NCBI RefSeq assembly: GCF_900105805.1
Contig: NZ_LT629788.1
Location: forward strand, 1,674,001-1,738,000
Reading direction: 5' to 3'
Length of the DNA stretch: 64,000 nucleotides
DNA from: Pseudomonas moraviensis
Lineage (GTDB): Bacteria > Pseudomonadota > Gammaproteobacteria > Pseudomonadales > Pseudomonadaceae
This document shows positions 45,963-55,328 of the stretch, piece by piece. Each line of letters begins with the position of its first letter. Position 1 is the first letter of the stretch. Both the position numbers and the translations under genes were made by a program. The notes beneath the pieces were generated by a model that was not told where the DNA came from, ran no database searches, and saw nothing but the letters and a program-made list of their open reading frames with translations.

Positions 45963-46340
45963 TCAATCGTGGTTGAGGACCGCTGCAGCCTGTGGATGCA
46001 GGCTGTAACTCTTGTCGGCGTTGAAGGTGATCACGCCTTCGGCGCACAAGCGTTTAAGCACTTCGCGCACGCTCAGAAACGACAACGGCACGTCCAGATC
46101 GAGCAACTGGCTATGCACACCGCGCACGCCCAAACGCCGATCGCTCTGTGCCGCCACCAGCAGGGCGTCGATGACTTTCAGGCGAATCAGGCTGGTGCGC
46201 AGGCCGAAACTCTTCAGCAGAACGCGAATACGCTCATTGCCCGGACGCTCGCCGCGCTGGGTGAAATTGCCGGTGTGCGAACTCATGGAAACGCCCTGTG
46301 GCGTCTGGCTACCGTCCGATGGTAGTTGCGAGTTGTACAT
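45963..46340 (-). CDS. Fur-like winged-helix protein lacking the metal-binding domain
   Basis: 125 residues. After a polar leader, residues 38-120 read like the DNA-binding half of Fur family proteins: RIRVLLKSFGLRTSLIRLKV, then SQLLDLDVPLSFLSVREVLKRL as recognition helix region and AEGVITFNADKSYSLH as wing. The C-terminal dimerisation/metal domain of Fur (HHDH, CxxC sites) is missing, so metal sensing by the usual sites is unlikely. AAGGAG lies in front of the ATG at 46340. It diverges from pvdQ across 243 bases, which suggests that it may regulate that gene. Confidence 0.75.
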   Translation of the reverse strand: MYNSQLPSDGSQTPQGVSMSSHTGNFTQRGERPGNERIRVLLKSFGLRTSLIRLKVIDALLVAAQSDRRLGVRGVHSQLLDLDVPLSFLSVREVLKRLCAEGVITFNADKSYSLHPQAAAVLNHD

Positions 46341-46498
46341 GCGATTACTCCTTTTCAGAGCCAGATCGGGAAAGGTTTTGTTGCGCTCTCTAAACAAGAC
46401 GTTTCAGCACGACAAATCATGAAAGAAAAGATGTAGAAATTTCGTCGCTAATTCGTCCTGGCCTTGTGATGCCGGCCTTGCCCCGATGGATTGCCCGC

Positions 46499-46521
46499 TA
46501 AATTTTTTTCCTCAGCTTCGT
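46499..46521 (+). promoter_or_regulatory. pvdQ: Possible PvdS iron-starvation promoter of pvdQ
   Basis: TAAAT at 46499-46503 and CGT at 46519-46521, with 15 bases between. The PvdS consensus is TAAAT-N16/17-CGT, so the spacing is one short. It is placed about 60 bases before the pvdQ start, and pvdQ is a known PvdS target in P. aeruginosa. Confidence 0.4.
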
Positions 46522-46583
46522 TTCTTCGACAGGCTCATTGCGCGTGGACGCAGGGGCAATCGACCTTTCGAGCAGGAGCGAGC

Positions 46584-48929
46584 GTGATTATTTCCAGGCA
46601 ACTCACCGGGCTGGCCCTCGCCGGCACCTTATTCGGACTGAGCCTGTCGGCCCATGCACTGAGTCCGGCTGCAGACACCCGCGCGGACATTCGCCGCACC
46701 AGTTTTGGCGTGCCGCACATTCGCGCCGAAAACGAACGCGGTCTGGGGTTCGGCATCGGCTATGCGTATGCCCAGGACAATCTGTGTCTGCTGGCCAACG
46801 AGATCGTGACCGTCAATGGTCAGCGTTCCCGTTATTTCGGCCCGGAGCAGTTCACCGTCGAGCAACGGCAAAACCGCGTCAGCGACGTGTTTTTTACCTG
46901 GCTGAACAGCCCTGAATCCGTCCATTCGTTCTGGCAGGCGCAACCGGCCGAGGTGCGCGATCTGGTCGAGGGTTATGCCGCCGGGTACAACCGCTCTCTG
47001 GCTGAACGCCGTCAGCAAGGGTTGCCGCAGCAATGCCAAGGGGAATGGGTACGCGACATCAGTACCGACGATCTGGTCAAGCTGACGCGGCGCTTGCTGG
47101 TGGAAGGGGGAGTGGGCCAGTTCGCCGAAGCCCTTGCTGGCGCGACGCCGCCGCAAGCTACCGCGCAGGTGAAGCACGACACCCAGACATTTCAGCTGGC
47201 CGACGCACGTCAGCAGCGTTTCGCTCTCGATCGTGGCAGTAACGCCGTGGCGGTCGGCAGCGAGCGCTCGTTCAACGGCCGTGGCATGTTGCTGGCCAAT
47301 CCGCACTTCCCCTGGGTCGGCGGCATGCGTTTCTACCAGATGCACCTGACCATCCCCGGCAAACTCGATGTCATGGGCGCGGCTTTGCCGGGTCTGCCGA
47401 TGATCAATATCGGCTTCAACCAGCATCTGGCCTGGACCCACACGGTCGATTCGTCGAAACACTTCACGCTCTATCGTCTGCAACTCGATCCGAAGGATTC
47501 GACACGTTACCTTCTGGACGGCAAGTCGCTGCCACTGAGCAAACAAAAGGTCACCGTGCAGGTCAAGCAGGCTGACGGTCAGGTCGTACCGGTGGCGCGC
47601 GACATCTACAGCTCGCAGTTCGGGCCGATCGTGCAGTGGCCGGGCAAGCTCGATTGGGACAAGCAATACGCCTACAGCTTGCGCGATGCGAACCTTGATA
47701 ACGATCGCGTGCTTAAACAGTGGTATGCGATGAACCAGGCCAGCAACATCAAGGATCTGCAAGACGCAGTGCACAAGATCCAGGGCATTCCCTGGGTCAA
47801 CACTCTGGCGGTCGATGACAAGGGCCAGACGCTGTACATGAACCTGTCGGTGGTGCCGAATGTCAGCGCGGAAAAACTCGCCAAGTGCAGCGACCCGCGC
47901 CTCGGCCTGCGCATGATTGTTCTGGACGGCTCCCATAGCGGCTGTGCCTGGGATGTCGATCCGCAAGCGGCGCAGAAGGGCATATTCGCTTCCAGCCAGT
48001 TACCGCAACTGCTGCGCAAGGATTTCGTTCAGCACTCCAACGATTCCGCATGGCTGGCCAACCCGGCGCAACCGCTCATCGGCTATTCGCCGCTGATCAG
48101 CCAGGACGCACAACCACTGGGCCTGCGCTCGCGATTCGCACTTGATCGTTTGGCTGAGCTGAGCAAAAAAGGCCCGTTGGCGATCAAGGATCTGCAGCAC
48201 ATGGTCATGGACGATCAGGTCTATCTGGCCGCGCAGGTCATGCCCGACCTGCTGAAGTTCTGCGCAACCGATCTCGGTAGCGACGCCGCGACACTGAAAT
48301 CTGCGTGCGCCAGCCTCAAGGCTTGGGATGGTCGCGCCAATCTGGATTCCGGCCTCGGTCTGGTGCACTTCCAGAACATCATGCAGGCGCTGCTTGAATC
48401 GCCGGACATCTGGCGCGTGGCGTTCAACCCCGCAGATGCGCAAAACACCCCGCGTGGTCTGGCGGTCGAGCAGCCTGCAGTTGCCAAAGCGCTACGCGAA
48501 GCGATGCTGGCGTCGCTCGAGTTGACCGGCAAGATGGGTCTGAAAGCAGACGCACGCTGGGGCGACATTCAGGTAGTCAGCAGCGGCGGGCAGCAAACGC
48601 CCATCCATGGCGGGCCGGGTACGCTGGGTATCTACAACGCGATGCAAAGCGTGCCCCGGGAGGACGGAAAACTTGAGGTGGTCAGCGGCACCAGCTACCT
48701 GCAAGTGGTGAGCTTCGATGAAAAAGGCCCGCATGCCCAGGGGCTGCTGGCGTTCTCACTGTCCAGTGATCCGGCGTCGAAGTATTCGCGCGATCAAACC
48801 GAAGCGTTTTCGAAGAAACAGTGGAGTGTCCTGCCCTTCACCGAACAGCAGATCCAGGCAGATCCGCAATATCAGGTGCAGACGATTCAGGAGGCACTGG
48901 ATCAGGCAGGGAAGGTGGCCGCGCACTAA
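46584..48929 (+). CDS. pvdQ: Acyl-homoserine lactone acylase PvdQ (Ntn hydrolase)
   Basis: 781 residues, typical for PvdQ. A signal peptide (LALAGTLFGLSLSAHA) leads to the periplasm. The alpha chain is followed by a self-processing site: Gly-Ser-Asn at Ser219 in LDRGSNAVAVGSER, where the new N-terminal Ser becomes the nucleophile of the beta chain. Later motifs (AWTHTVDSSKHFTLY, PGTLGIYNAMQ) also fit. PvdQ removes the fatty acyl chain from pyoverdine precursors and can cleave long-chain acyl-homoserine lactones. The start is GTG 46584 with AGGAG in front; an ATG frame from 46491 gives a poor leader. A terminator hairpin follows. Confidence 0.93.
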   Translation: MIISRQLTGLALAGTLFGLSLSAHALSPAADTRADIRRTSFGVPHIRAENERGLGFGIGYAYAQDNLCLLANEIVTVNGQRSRYFGPEQFTVEQRQNRVSDVFFTWLNSPESVHSFWQAQPAEVRDLVEGYAAGYNRSLAERRQQGLPQQCQGEWVRDISTDDLVKLTRRLLVEGGVGQFAEALAGATPPQATAQVKHDTQTFQLADARQQRFALDRGSNAVAVGSERSFNGRGMLLANPHFPWVGGMRFYQMHLTIPGKLDVMGAALPGLPMINIGFNQHLAWTHTVDSSKHFTLYRLQLDPKDSTRYLLDGKSLPLSKQKVTVQVKQADGQVVPVARDIYSSQFGPIVQWPGKLDWDKQYAYSLRDANLDNDRVLKQWYAMNQASNIKDLQDAVHKIQGIPWVNTLAVDDKGQTLYMNLSVVPNVSAEKLAKCSDPRLGLRMIVLDGSHSGCAWDVDPQAAQKGIFASSQLPQLLRKDFVQHSNDSAWLANPAQPLIGYSPLISQDAQPLGLRSRFALDRLAELSKKGPLAIKDLQHMVMDDQVYLAAQVMPDLLKFCATDLGSDAATLKSACASLKAWDGRANLDSGLGLVHFQNIMQALLESPDIWRVAFNPADAQNTPRGLAVEQPAVAKALREAMLASLELTGKMGLKADARWGDIQVVSSGGQQTPIHGGPGTLGIYNAMQSVPREDGKLEVVSGTSYLQVVSFDEKGPHAQGLLAFSLSSDPASKYSRDQTEAFSKKQWSVLPFTEQQIQADPQYQVQTIQEALDQAGKVAAH

Positions 48930-48951
48930 GCAGTGATCGCCCGCAACAAAC

Positions 48952-48990
48952 GAAGGCCGCCTCCCGTAAGGGACGCGGCCTTCAGCTTTT
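48952..48990. terminator. Bidirectional terminator between pvdQ and fecR genes
   Basis: GAAGGCCGC at 48952-48960 pairs with GCGGCCTTC at 48975-48983 around a 14-base loop, followed by AGCTTTT. The fecR stop codon overlaps its right arm. Confidence 0.8.
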
Positions 48991-49983
48991 CGGCGGGCGT
49001 TGCGGCATCGAGTTGATCACCGGGTTGCCTTCCTTGTTGCGGGTCAGGTAGACCGGCAGCACTTTCGGCAGGCTGTTCGCCAGGTTGTTCATCTCATTGA
49101 TGTTGTAGACGCCGCCCACGCGAATCGCGCCGGTGCTGGTGTCGGCAAGCATCAAGGGCTTGTCGAGGTAACGATTGATCAACGGCAGGGCGTCGTGAAG
49201 GGCAAGGTTATCGAGCACCAGTCGGCCGCTGCGCCACGCCAGCGAAGTGTCGCCAGGGTAGGTCTGGCTGATTTGCGGCGCGTAATCGCCATGTCGGTAG
49301 CGTGCCTGCATCGATGGCGCCAGGCGCAGGCCGTCTCCCGGTAGATCGCGGTTGCTGCTGACCAGCACCGAACCTTCGACCAGGTTGACCCGAACCTGAT
49401 CTTCATACATCCACACGTTGAATCGGGTACCGGTCACGCGAATCCTGCCTTCGCCGGCACGCACGACGAACGGATGCGCGGTGTCGTGACTGACGTTAAA
49501 AAACGCCTCGCCCTTGTTCAGGGTCACGCGGCGTTCATGTTTGTAATTGCTGAAGGTCAGTTCGGTGTTGAGGTTGAGTTCCAGCTGGCTGCCATCACTC
49601 AAGGTGACCTGACGGACGCGGTCGGTGGCGGCGTAATGCTGATAACTGTCGGGCAGCCAGCCCAGACTCCAGCCGCTGTAAGCCGCGAGCGGCAGGGCGA
49701 CGGCACAGGCGCCGACAATGACCGCAAACTTGCGCCACGAACGCGAAGGCTTGCGTTGCGCAGCGAGTGCCTCAGGCTCGGTTCGAGGCAGGTCCCCGGC
49801 CACTTCCCAGATTTCCTGCATGGCTTCGTATTCGAAGGCATGCAGGGGATGCGCATCGTGCCAGGCTTCAAACGCGCGACGCTCCTCGTCCGTGCAGTCA
49901 GCGGCGTGCAGACGCATGCACCAATGCGCGGCGGCATCGGTGATCGCATCGTATTCGGCTTCCGAGAGAGTGTCTTGGGTCAT
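48982..49983 (-). CDS. FecR family anti-sigma factor
   Basis: 333 residues. An N-terminal DUF4880 domain (AAAHWCMRLHAADCTDEERRAFEAWH) would bind an ECF sigma factor; one membrane segment lies at about 86-108 (FAVIVGACAVALPLAAYSGW); the periplasmic FecR domain has LSDGSQLELNLNTELTF and VTGTRFNVWMYEDQVRVNLVEGSV, ending in a secretin-like tail (LPLINRYLDKPLMLAD). Such proteins relay siderophore occupancy of an outer-membrane receptor. No sigma factor or receptor adjoins it. Its length and its position beside pvdQ hint at FpvR, but that is not proven. Confidence 0.87.
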   Translation of the reverse strand: MTQDTLSEAEYDAITDAAAHWCMRLHAADCTDEERRAFEAWHDAHPLHAFEYEAMQEIWEVAGDLPRTEPEALAAQRKPSRSWRKFAVIVGACAVALPLAAYSGWSLGWLPDSYQHYAATDRVRQVTLSDGSQLELNLNTELTFSNYKHERRVTLNKGEAFFNVSHDTAHPFVVRAGEGRIRVTGTRFNVWMYEDQVRVNLVEGSVLVSSNRDLPGDGLRLAPSMQARYRHGDYAPQISQTYPGDTSLAWRSGRLVLDNLALHDALPLINRYLDKPLMLADTSTGAIRVGGVYNINEMNNLANSLPKVLPVYLTRNKEGNPVINSMPQRPPKS

Positions 49984-50136
49984 TGACTCGTCCTGATTTA
50001 GCGCATTCTAACCTCGCCGGCGGGTTGCCGAGAACATCCGTCATGGCATTTACCCATCAACGTGGAACTTATTTTTCCCTGTGACGCCCAAAAAAACAGG
50101 AAGCAACTGCCTACTATCCATAAATGGAGTGAAAAA

Positions 50137-50406
50137 ATGATCAAAAAGACATTCGCAGCCCTGATTGCCACTGCCGGTTTGCTCAGCGCCGGTGCCGCTC
50201 TGGCGGACAGGCCAGGCGCAGGCTGGATCACCATCGAAAAAGCCATCGACACCGCCAAGACCAAGGCTGGTTATGTCGAAATCTATGAGATCAGCGCCGA
50301 CAACGACGGTTACTGGGAAGGTGAAGGGCGCAAGGCCGACGGGGTTGTTTATGAATTCCGCATCGATGGCGCCTCGGGCAATATCCTGCGTGATCAGAAG
50401 GACTAA
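50137..50406 (+). CDS. PepSY domain-containing small exported protein
   Basis: 89 residues with a signal peptide (FAALIATAGLLSAGAALA) and a single PepSY-like domain: ITIEKAIDTAKTKAGYVEIYEISADNDGYWEGEGRKADGV then YEFRIDGASGNILRDQKD. PepSY modules bind or inhibit proteases and occur in signalling proteins of the periplasm. GGAG precedes the ATG at 50137; a longer in-frame start at 50062 is unlikely. A clear terminator follows. Confidence 0.85.
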   Translation: MIKKTFAALIATAGLLSAGAALADRPGAGWITIEKAIDTAKTKAGYVEIYEISADNDGYWEGEGRKADGVVYEFRIDGASGNILRDQKD

Positions 50407-50432
50407 GCCTTCACTGTTGGCTGATACAGAAG

Positions 50433-50463
50433 TGCGCTGGTGTCGAGCCAGCGCATTTTTTTT
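50433..50463 (+). terminator. Intrinsic terminator of the PepSY gene
   Basis: TGCGCTGG pairs with CCAGCGCA around seven bases, followed by eight T. It lies between the PepSY gene and the convergent toxin-like gene. Confidence 0.9.
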
Positions 50464-50465
50464 GT

Positions 50466-53400
50466 TCACCTCTCGGGTTGCGCGGTTTTCGACACGGTTG
50501 CGGTCGGCGCCGGCAACGGGATGGGAGCCGGAAGCGGATCGAGTTTCTGGCCCAATTCGCTGATGAGCAACGCGATCGAGTCAGCGTTGGCGAGTATCAC
50601 GTCAACGCGTGCTTCGTCAGACACCGGATTGCGGAACGCTTTACGCGCGTCTGCAAGATTCCTGGTTTTGGTTAGGCTGAGAATTTTTTCGTAGTCATCG
50701 GCTTGCGACGTTATCTTATCCATGCCCACCCAGGCGCCCGTCTCGTCTTTACTCGCGAACAATTGTGCAGAAGGCGTAGCGCGCGAGAGCGATCGACGGC
50801 GGCTATCCAGATCATCCTTGAGCAGCTGTCCGTCCGCAGTGGTGGTATCGATGAGGCCCGGAAAGGGGGCCATCGCGTCAAGGGAGACCAGATCCTCGCT
50901 ATCGCAGACCAGATGCGAAAGTTCATGGATCAGGGTGACCGCACGTGCGTGCGAGTCCACATTGAATCTTGGAGGCAGGAAGGCCGTGTAGACATCCAGC
51001 GCCGGATTGAAGAAATGTTCGGTGAAGTGGACGATCTTCTTGCGGTCCTGTTTGAAAACGAAGGCAACCGTATCGTCGCCGTAGCGCTGGTTCAGGCCGG
51101 CGAAGAAGCGCTCTGTGTAAAGCAGATCATCCTCGGGATCCGTCAGCTCACGGCACAGCGGGATGATCACCTTTTCGAATTTCCTCTGCAGCGCGGGCGT
51201 GATGTGAGGCACATCGAGAATGTTCCTGAGCACCTTCTCCACCCGTGTACCCCCCAGGTTGTCGCGATGGATGACAAAGTTATGCAGACAATTGAGCGCA
51301 TAGGTTCTTGCCCGGGTGACCGCTTGCTGTATCACAAAGGCCCTGGCAGGTGAGCGACGGTTGATCTGCGCCATCCCTTTGGCCTGGATGTACATGGTGA
51401 TCGAGCGGCTATCCTCGACTTGCTTTTGCAGTTCGGCCGGCCCCTTCCTGCGACAGCGCTGCACCGTCTGGCCGGCCTGTGCAATGACCAGCCTTGAATT
51501 CTTCTCTGCCAGTGCCGGCCCTTGGCTGCGATCTTCTTTGCGCAGGAACCATGTTTTCTCGGCCTGAACGACTGGATAGACCTTGCCGGCAATCGCCACG
51601 TATTGGTCAGTTGTGGCGGAGTCCCGATAAACCAGCCGGTTGCTCTCAAGCTTTAGGTCTTTCAGCGCCTTGCTGGTTTCAAAGGGCTGCAAGGCAACGC
51701 GGGAGGGCGAGGCGGGCGGTGCTTTTGCCCAGCGCGAGGCAACCTTTACGGTGCTATCGGTCTGCGCAGATGTCTGCGCCTCAGCGGCAAATTCGCTGGT
51801 GGCTGTCTGCGTCTCGGTCTCCCATGACAAGCGTCCCAGACTGAACAGCGAAATGGCACCCTCGATGAAGTTTTTCAGGCCGTTGGCCCAATGGTGGTCC
51901 TGGAGGTCTTCGGCGGACGCCTTGAAGTCCTGATAGCTTTTCCAGAGGAACAGCAAAGAGGCCAGTTTCCCCGGCAACAAGTGCGGCACCAGCCGGACGC
52001 CGTGACTGAAGAGAAACCTGGCTGCTTCCCAATCCGCTTGGGCATTGATCTGTGGCTGGCTGCTGAGCAGTTGTGGCAGAAGGTTGAGGGTGTCCTTGTG
52101 CAACCGATCAAGCACATTGCCGTTTATGGGCGTGCTTTGAAGGGTGATCTCGCTGGGTTTGCCGATCGTCGTTTTCAGCAGATTCCTGAAAATGGCCTGC
52201 TGCCCGTCCGGCAGACGCCGGATGATCAGGTCCTGGAAATGCCCGGGCGTATTCACTGCTTCGATCAGTTGCGCTTCGTTCTCGAACTCGCGAAATACGC
52301 ATCGGGAGTAAGGCGCATAGAGCACCCGCGGGCCTGTCTGCCCAGCGCCCGGTCCGAAGACGTACAGGCCGAGCGTGTCGACGCCATCAGCGCCCGCGGT
52401 CTTGATCAACGACAGCGGGCAGGCGATGGCGTGAGCATCCACGACCATGGCCCGCGCTATCCCGTCCGGCATGTCGAGTATCTGACAAATGTAGTCGTAG
52501 CCGGTGTCCGACAGTTGTTGCTGCAACTTCATCGAGTGGGCGTGCTGCATCAATTGCCAGGGCAACTGGCGTAAAAACCGCTTCTTGCTGAGGCGTGCAG
52601 CCGTGCTGTCGCCGGACAGCGCCTGGGTCACTTTTGCCGTGTAGGTTGTAGCGATGTCGAGCGATTGCAGTAATTGCCGTACGGCGGTCTGGGCGAAATC
52701 TTTCGGTAATGCGGTGGCTATGTTCGAGGTCACTTTGAAACCGCTGTCCTGCACAACGTTGTAGTGATGCAGGGCGAACTCCAGAAGGTCGCAGGCCGGG
52801 CCAGCCAGCGTCAGGTTCGGGGTGATCTGGATATCCTTTGGCTTGAGCCCGTTGCCCGGGAATCTGGCGTCGAGCAGGCTTTTCAGGGTTTGCTCGATAT
52901 AACTGGCCAGAGTCGGGACCTCATCGAGAAAATCCTTGCCCTCGATAAAGGCGCGCCGCAGTTCATCCAGCAGGGCGAGTTGTGTGCGCTGCTCCGTCGC
53001 CGAGGCCATGCGCAACCAGTCGGGATAGTCCAGATGACGGGAAAGGGTACGTGCAAGATCGACGGCGCGGCGCAGATTGGTATCGATGACAGCGTTCTTC
53101 ATCCGGTCAAGGAAGGCCGCCAATGTGTCTGGGTCCTTGATACAGACGCGTAGCATTTCGCATTCAGCGAGGAAGTCTTCGATGCCCGACTGCATGCGGT
53201 CGTTGGACACACGGCCCTCAATCAATTGGAAGCTGCCGAGCGTGTATTGCTGGTCCAGTCGATGCTGCGCTATTGGCAGATTCTCCAGCAGCGTATGGCT
53301 CTGATTGTTGTCGTCCAAGCGTTGTTGCAACTGTTTTTGCGCAACGCCCATATCGGCGAACAATTCCAGGCCCATGGCCGGTGTCCACAGGATCGCGCGC

Positions 53401-55328
53401 CCCGAGTGCTCGACGTCCATGCCGCCGCGCTCGGTCAGCAGCACGCAGTAGGCGAGCGGCAGCTCAGCGGTGGACTCGGCACAATCGAGCGTGAGCGACC
53501 AGGCATCCGGGCGAAAACCGTTGAGTGACTGGCGATCGCTGCGTGTCGGATGCCGGGCATCGAACACGGTATCGACGATTTTTCGTTCCGCCTCCCGCCA
53601 TGATCCGCTGACACTTCGCACGAACGCCTCACCGCGCAAGCCATCTTCGAACGCCTGCGCGAGCTTCCAGAGAATGCCTTCGAGAAAAGTGCGCTGTTCG
53701 GCGCCGTTCGCGGTCGGCTGGTCTTTGAAGTGGCTGGTCAGACTATCCAGCGTGCGGCCCAGACTTGTCGCCAATTGTGCCGCCTTGTCGGCCTGCACAA
53801 GTGAGGATGGCGGCGCGCTGGTAAACAACGGTCGGGTACTCCAGCGCTCATTGACGTCGAGTTCGAGCAACCGCTCATGGATCATCGAGCGGATATCCAG
53901 CGCCTTGTCGAAGAGTGCATGAACGTCTGTGGTGCGTTCGCCCTGGCGATAGCGCTGCAGGACGAACTCAATGTTCTGACGTTGTTTGGTAAGAATTGCC
54001 TCGAACAGCGTCGGCATGATCTCACCGCTGATGTTTTCCCCGGACACCTGGACGTTAGCGAAACCCAGGTAGCGATTGCGCTCTTGCAGACTCATCAGTC
54101 CGTACAGTTCGTCTTCGTGCCCGGCAGCCTGCAGTTTCGCGGTGAGCGTCTGTTTGAGGTCGGCGTAGTTCGTGAGTACCTGCAGGCCCTGGCTGGGGGT
54201 ATAGAGATAGGCCTTGTCATGATTGATCATCAACGAACCGGCCAGTTCGACAGATGCTGTCTGTTCGCTCAGGCACACGGTTTCGAACGTTGGCAGGCGT
54301 ACCACCACGGACGGCTCACGTACCAGACTGTGCAGCGCGTCGAACTCGCCGGCGGAGAGGATTTGTGTTTCGCGCTTGATCATCAGATCGGCGCGCGCCT
54401 GGTCCTGTAGCGTCTGGCTGAAGAAGGTGCGCCTGGGCGAGCCCTCGAATGACGCGGCATTCCAGTAGCCCTCGAGCTGACGGAACAACAGCATGATCAG
54501 TTTGCTCGAAGCCGAGGTGATAGCGGTTGCCCACGCGGATTGATCATCAGTGCTGGACAGGCGGGCGGGGTGTGAAAACTCGACAGTCTGACCGTGGGGC
54601 CATTGCTGACGGCGAAAATGCAGCAGCAGCGCTTCAATCAGCGAGCGCGAATCAACCCAGTGCCTGCCTGCATCGGTGGAGGAGGGTTTCGTAGCGGCGT
54701 AAAAAGCCACACGTGTGCTCGACTGCGGCAAATCGCCGAAGTGCGGCTGGAGCAGTTCACCGAGGATTTTTTCCAGCAGGGCGTTGAGCGCAGGCAGGCG
54801 TTTCAGTTCGTCGAGCAAGTCGCGTGCGCAGGCTTGTTGCGAATGGGTGATCGCTGTTTGCTGATCCTCGAAGACATCACCGTCGATGGTTTGTCGGGTG
54901 ACGGTAATGCCGCGTTTCTCCACCAGCTCCTTGCGCAGCGAAACACTGAGAAAAGCCAACAGATCATCTTGCTCGTCTGCACTGTTCAGTCGCGCCTGCA
55001 ACGCCTGCGTCAGCGCTTGGTCATCGCTGTATTTTTTCAATCCGTCGTAGGGCGTGTACAGAAACATGCCGTTGTCGTCAGGACCGGCGCCGAGCACGAA
55101 ACTGCCGGCCAATGGCACGGGCACTTGCTTGTCGGCGTTGAGCAAAATCCGTTCGGCGAGCATGGGCGGGGTTTGTGCGCTACGCAGGGCGTGGCTCGCC
55201 AGTTGTACGTGTGCGAGCCAGTCGAAATCCTTGCTGTTGAGGCCGTGGCGTGCGGCCAGGTCGGCCTGCAGGCCGGCGGACTTCAGAATCTCGGGAAACA
55301 GCAGTGGAGCAGTAGAACTGGACATCAT
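50466..55328 (-). CDS. Large DUF6543 (dermonecrotic-toxin-like) protein with C-terminal metallopeptidase domain
   Basis: 1620 residues. No signal peptide. Four copies of a module (xLAGSFVL...LYTPYDGL...L..rL) recur at about 71-115, 358-400, 622-672 and 970-1040, separated by helical stretches. This is the style of DUF6543 proteins of Pseudomonas, annotated as dermonecrotic toxin-like. The C-terminus has a zinc-protease motif LIHELSH (His1468, Glu1469, His1472) followed by CDSED and, near the end, ANADSIALLISELG. This arrangement resembles aspzincin (M35-like) proteases, where an Asp after HExxH is the third zinc ligand. A secreted or injected protease effector is the best guess; target, export route and immunity are unknown. 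Confidence 0.78.
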   Translation of the reverse strand: MMSSSTAPLLFPEILKSAGLQADLAARHGLNSKDFDWLAHVQLASHALRSAQTPPMLAERILLNADKQVPVPLAGSFVLGAGPDDNGMFLYTPYDGLKKYSDDQALTQALQARLNSADEQDDLLAFLSVSLRKELVEKRGITVTRQTIDGDVFEDQQTAITHSQQACARDLLDELKRLPALNALLEKILGELLQPHFGDLPQSSTRVAFYAATKPSSTDAGRHWVDSRSLIEALLLHFRRQQWPHGQTVEFSHPARLSSTDDQSAWATAITSASSKLIMLLFRQLEGYWNAASFEGSPRRTFFSQTLQDQARADLMIKRETQILSAGEFDALHSLVREPSVVVRLPTFETVCLSEQTASVELAGSLMINHDKAYLYTPSQGLQVLTNYADLKQTLTAKLQAAGHEDELYGLMSLQERNRYLGFANVQVSGENISGEIMPTLFEAILTKQRQNIEFVLQRYRQGERTTDVHALFDKALDIRSMIHERLLELDVNERWSTRPLFTSAPPSSLVQADKAAQLATSLGRTLDSLTSHFKDQPTANGAEQRTFLEGILWKLAQAFEDGLRGEAFVRSVSGSWREAERKIVDTVFDARHPTRSDRQSLNGFRPDAWSLTLDCAESTAELPLAYCVLLTERGGMDVEHSGRAILWTPAMGLELFADMGVAQKQLQQRLDDNNQSHTLLENLPIAQHRLDQQYTLGSFQLIEGRVSNDRMQSGIEDFLAECEMLRVCIKDPDTLAAFLDRMKNAVIDTNLRRAVDLARTLSRHLDYPDWLRMASATEQRTQLALLDELRRAFIEGKDFLDEVPTLASYIEQTLKSLLDARFPGNGLKPKDIQITPNLTLAGPACDLLEFALHHYNVVQDSGFKVTSNIATALPKDFAQTAVRQLLQSLDIATTYTAKVTQALSGDSTAARLSKKRFLRQLPWQLMQHAHSMKLQQQLSDTGYDYICQILDMPDGIARAMVVDAHAIACPLSLIKTAGADGVDTLGLYVFGPGAGQTGPRVLYAPYSRCVFREFENEAQLIEAVNTPGHFQDLIIRRLPDGQQAIFRNLLKTTIGKPSEITLQSTPINGNVLDRLHKDTLNLLPQLLSSQPQINAQADWEAARFLFSHGVRLVPHLLPGKLASLLFLWKSYQDFKASAEDLQDHHWANGLKNFIEGAISLFSLGRLSWETETQTATSEFAAEAQTSAQTDSTVKVASRWAKAPPASPSRVALQPFETSKALKDLKLESNRLVYRDSATTDQYVAIAGKVYPVVQAEKTWFLRKEDRSQGPALAEKNSRLVIAQAGQTVQRCRRKGPAELQKQVEDSRSITMYIQAKGMAQINRRSPARAFVIQQAVTRARTYALNCLHNFVIHRDNLGGTRVEKVLRNILDVPHITPALQRKFEKVIIPLCRELTDPEDDLLYTERFFAGLNQRYGDDTVAFVFKQDRKKIVHFTEHFFNPALDVYTAFLPPRFNVDSHARAVTLIHELSHLVCDSEDLVSLDAMAPFPGLIDTTTADGQLLKDDLDSRRRSLSRATPSAQLFASKDETGAWVGMDKITSQADDYEKILSLTKTRNLADARKAFRNPVSDEARVDVILANADSIALLISELGQKLDPLPAPIPLPAPTATVSKTAQPER

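Noticed and set aside
46491..46583. ATG start for pvdQ 31 codons upstream
   Set aside because: The added leader disturbs the signal peptide and overlaps the candidate PvdS promoter; GTG 46584 has AGGAG at proper distance.
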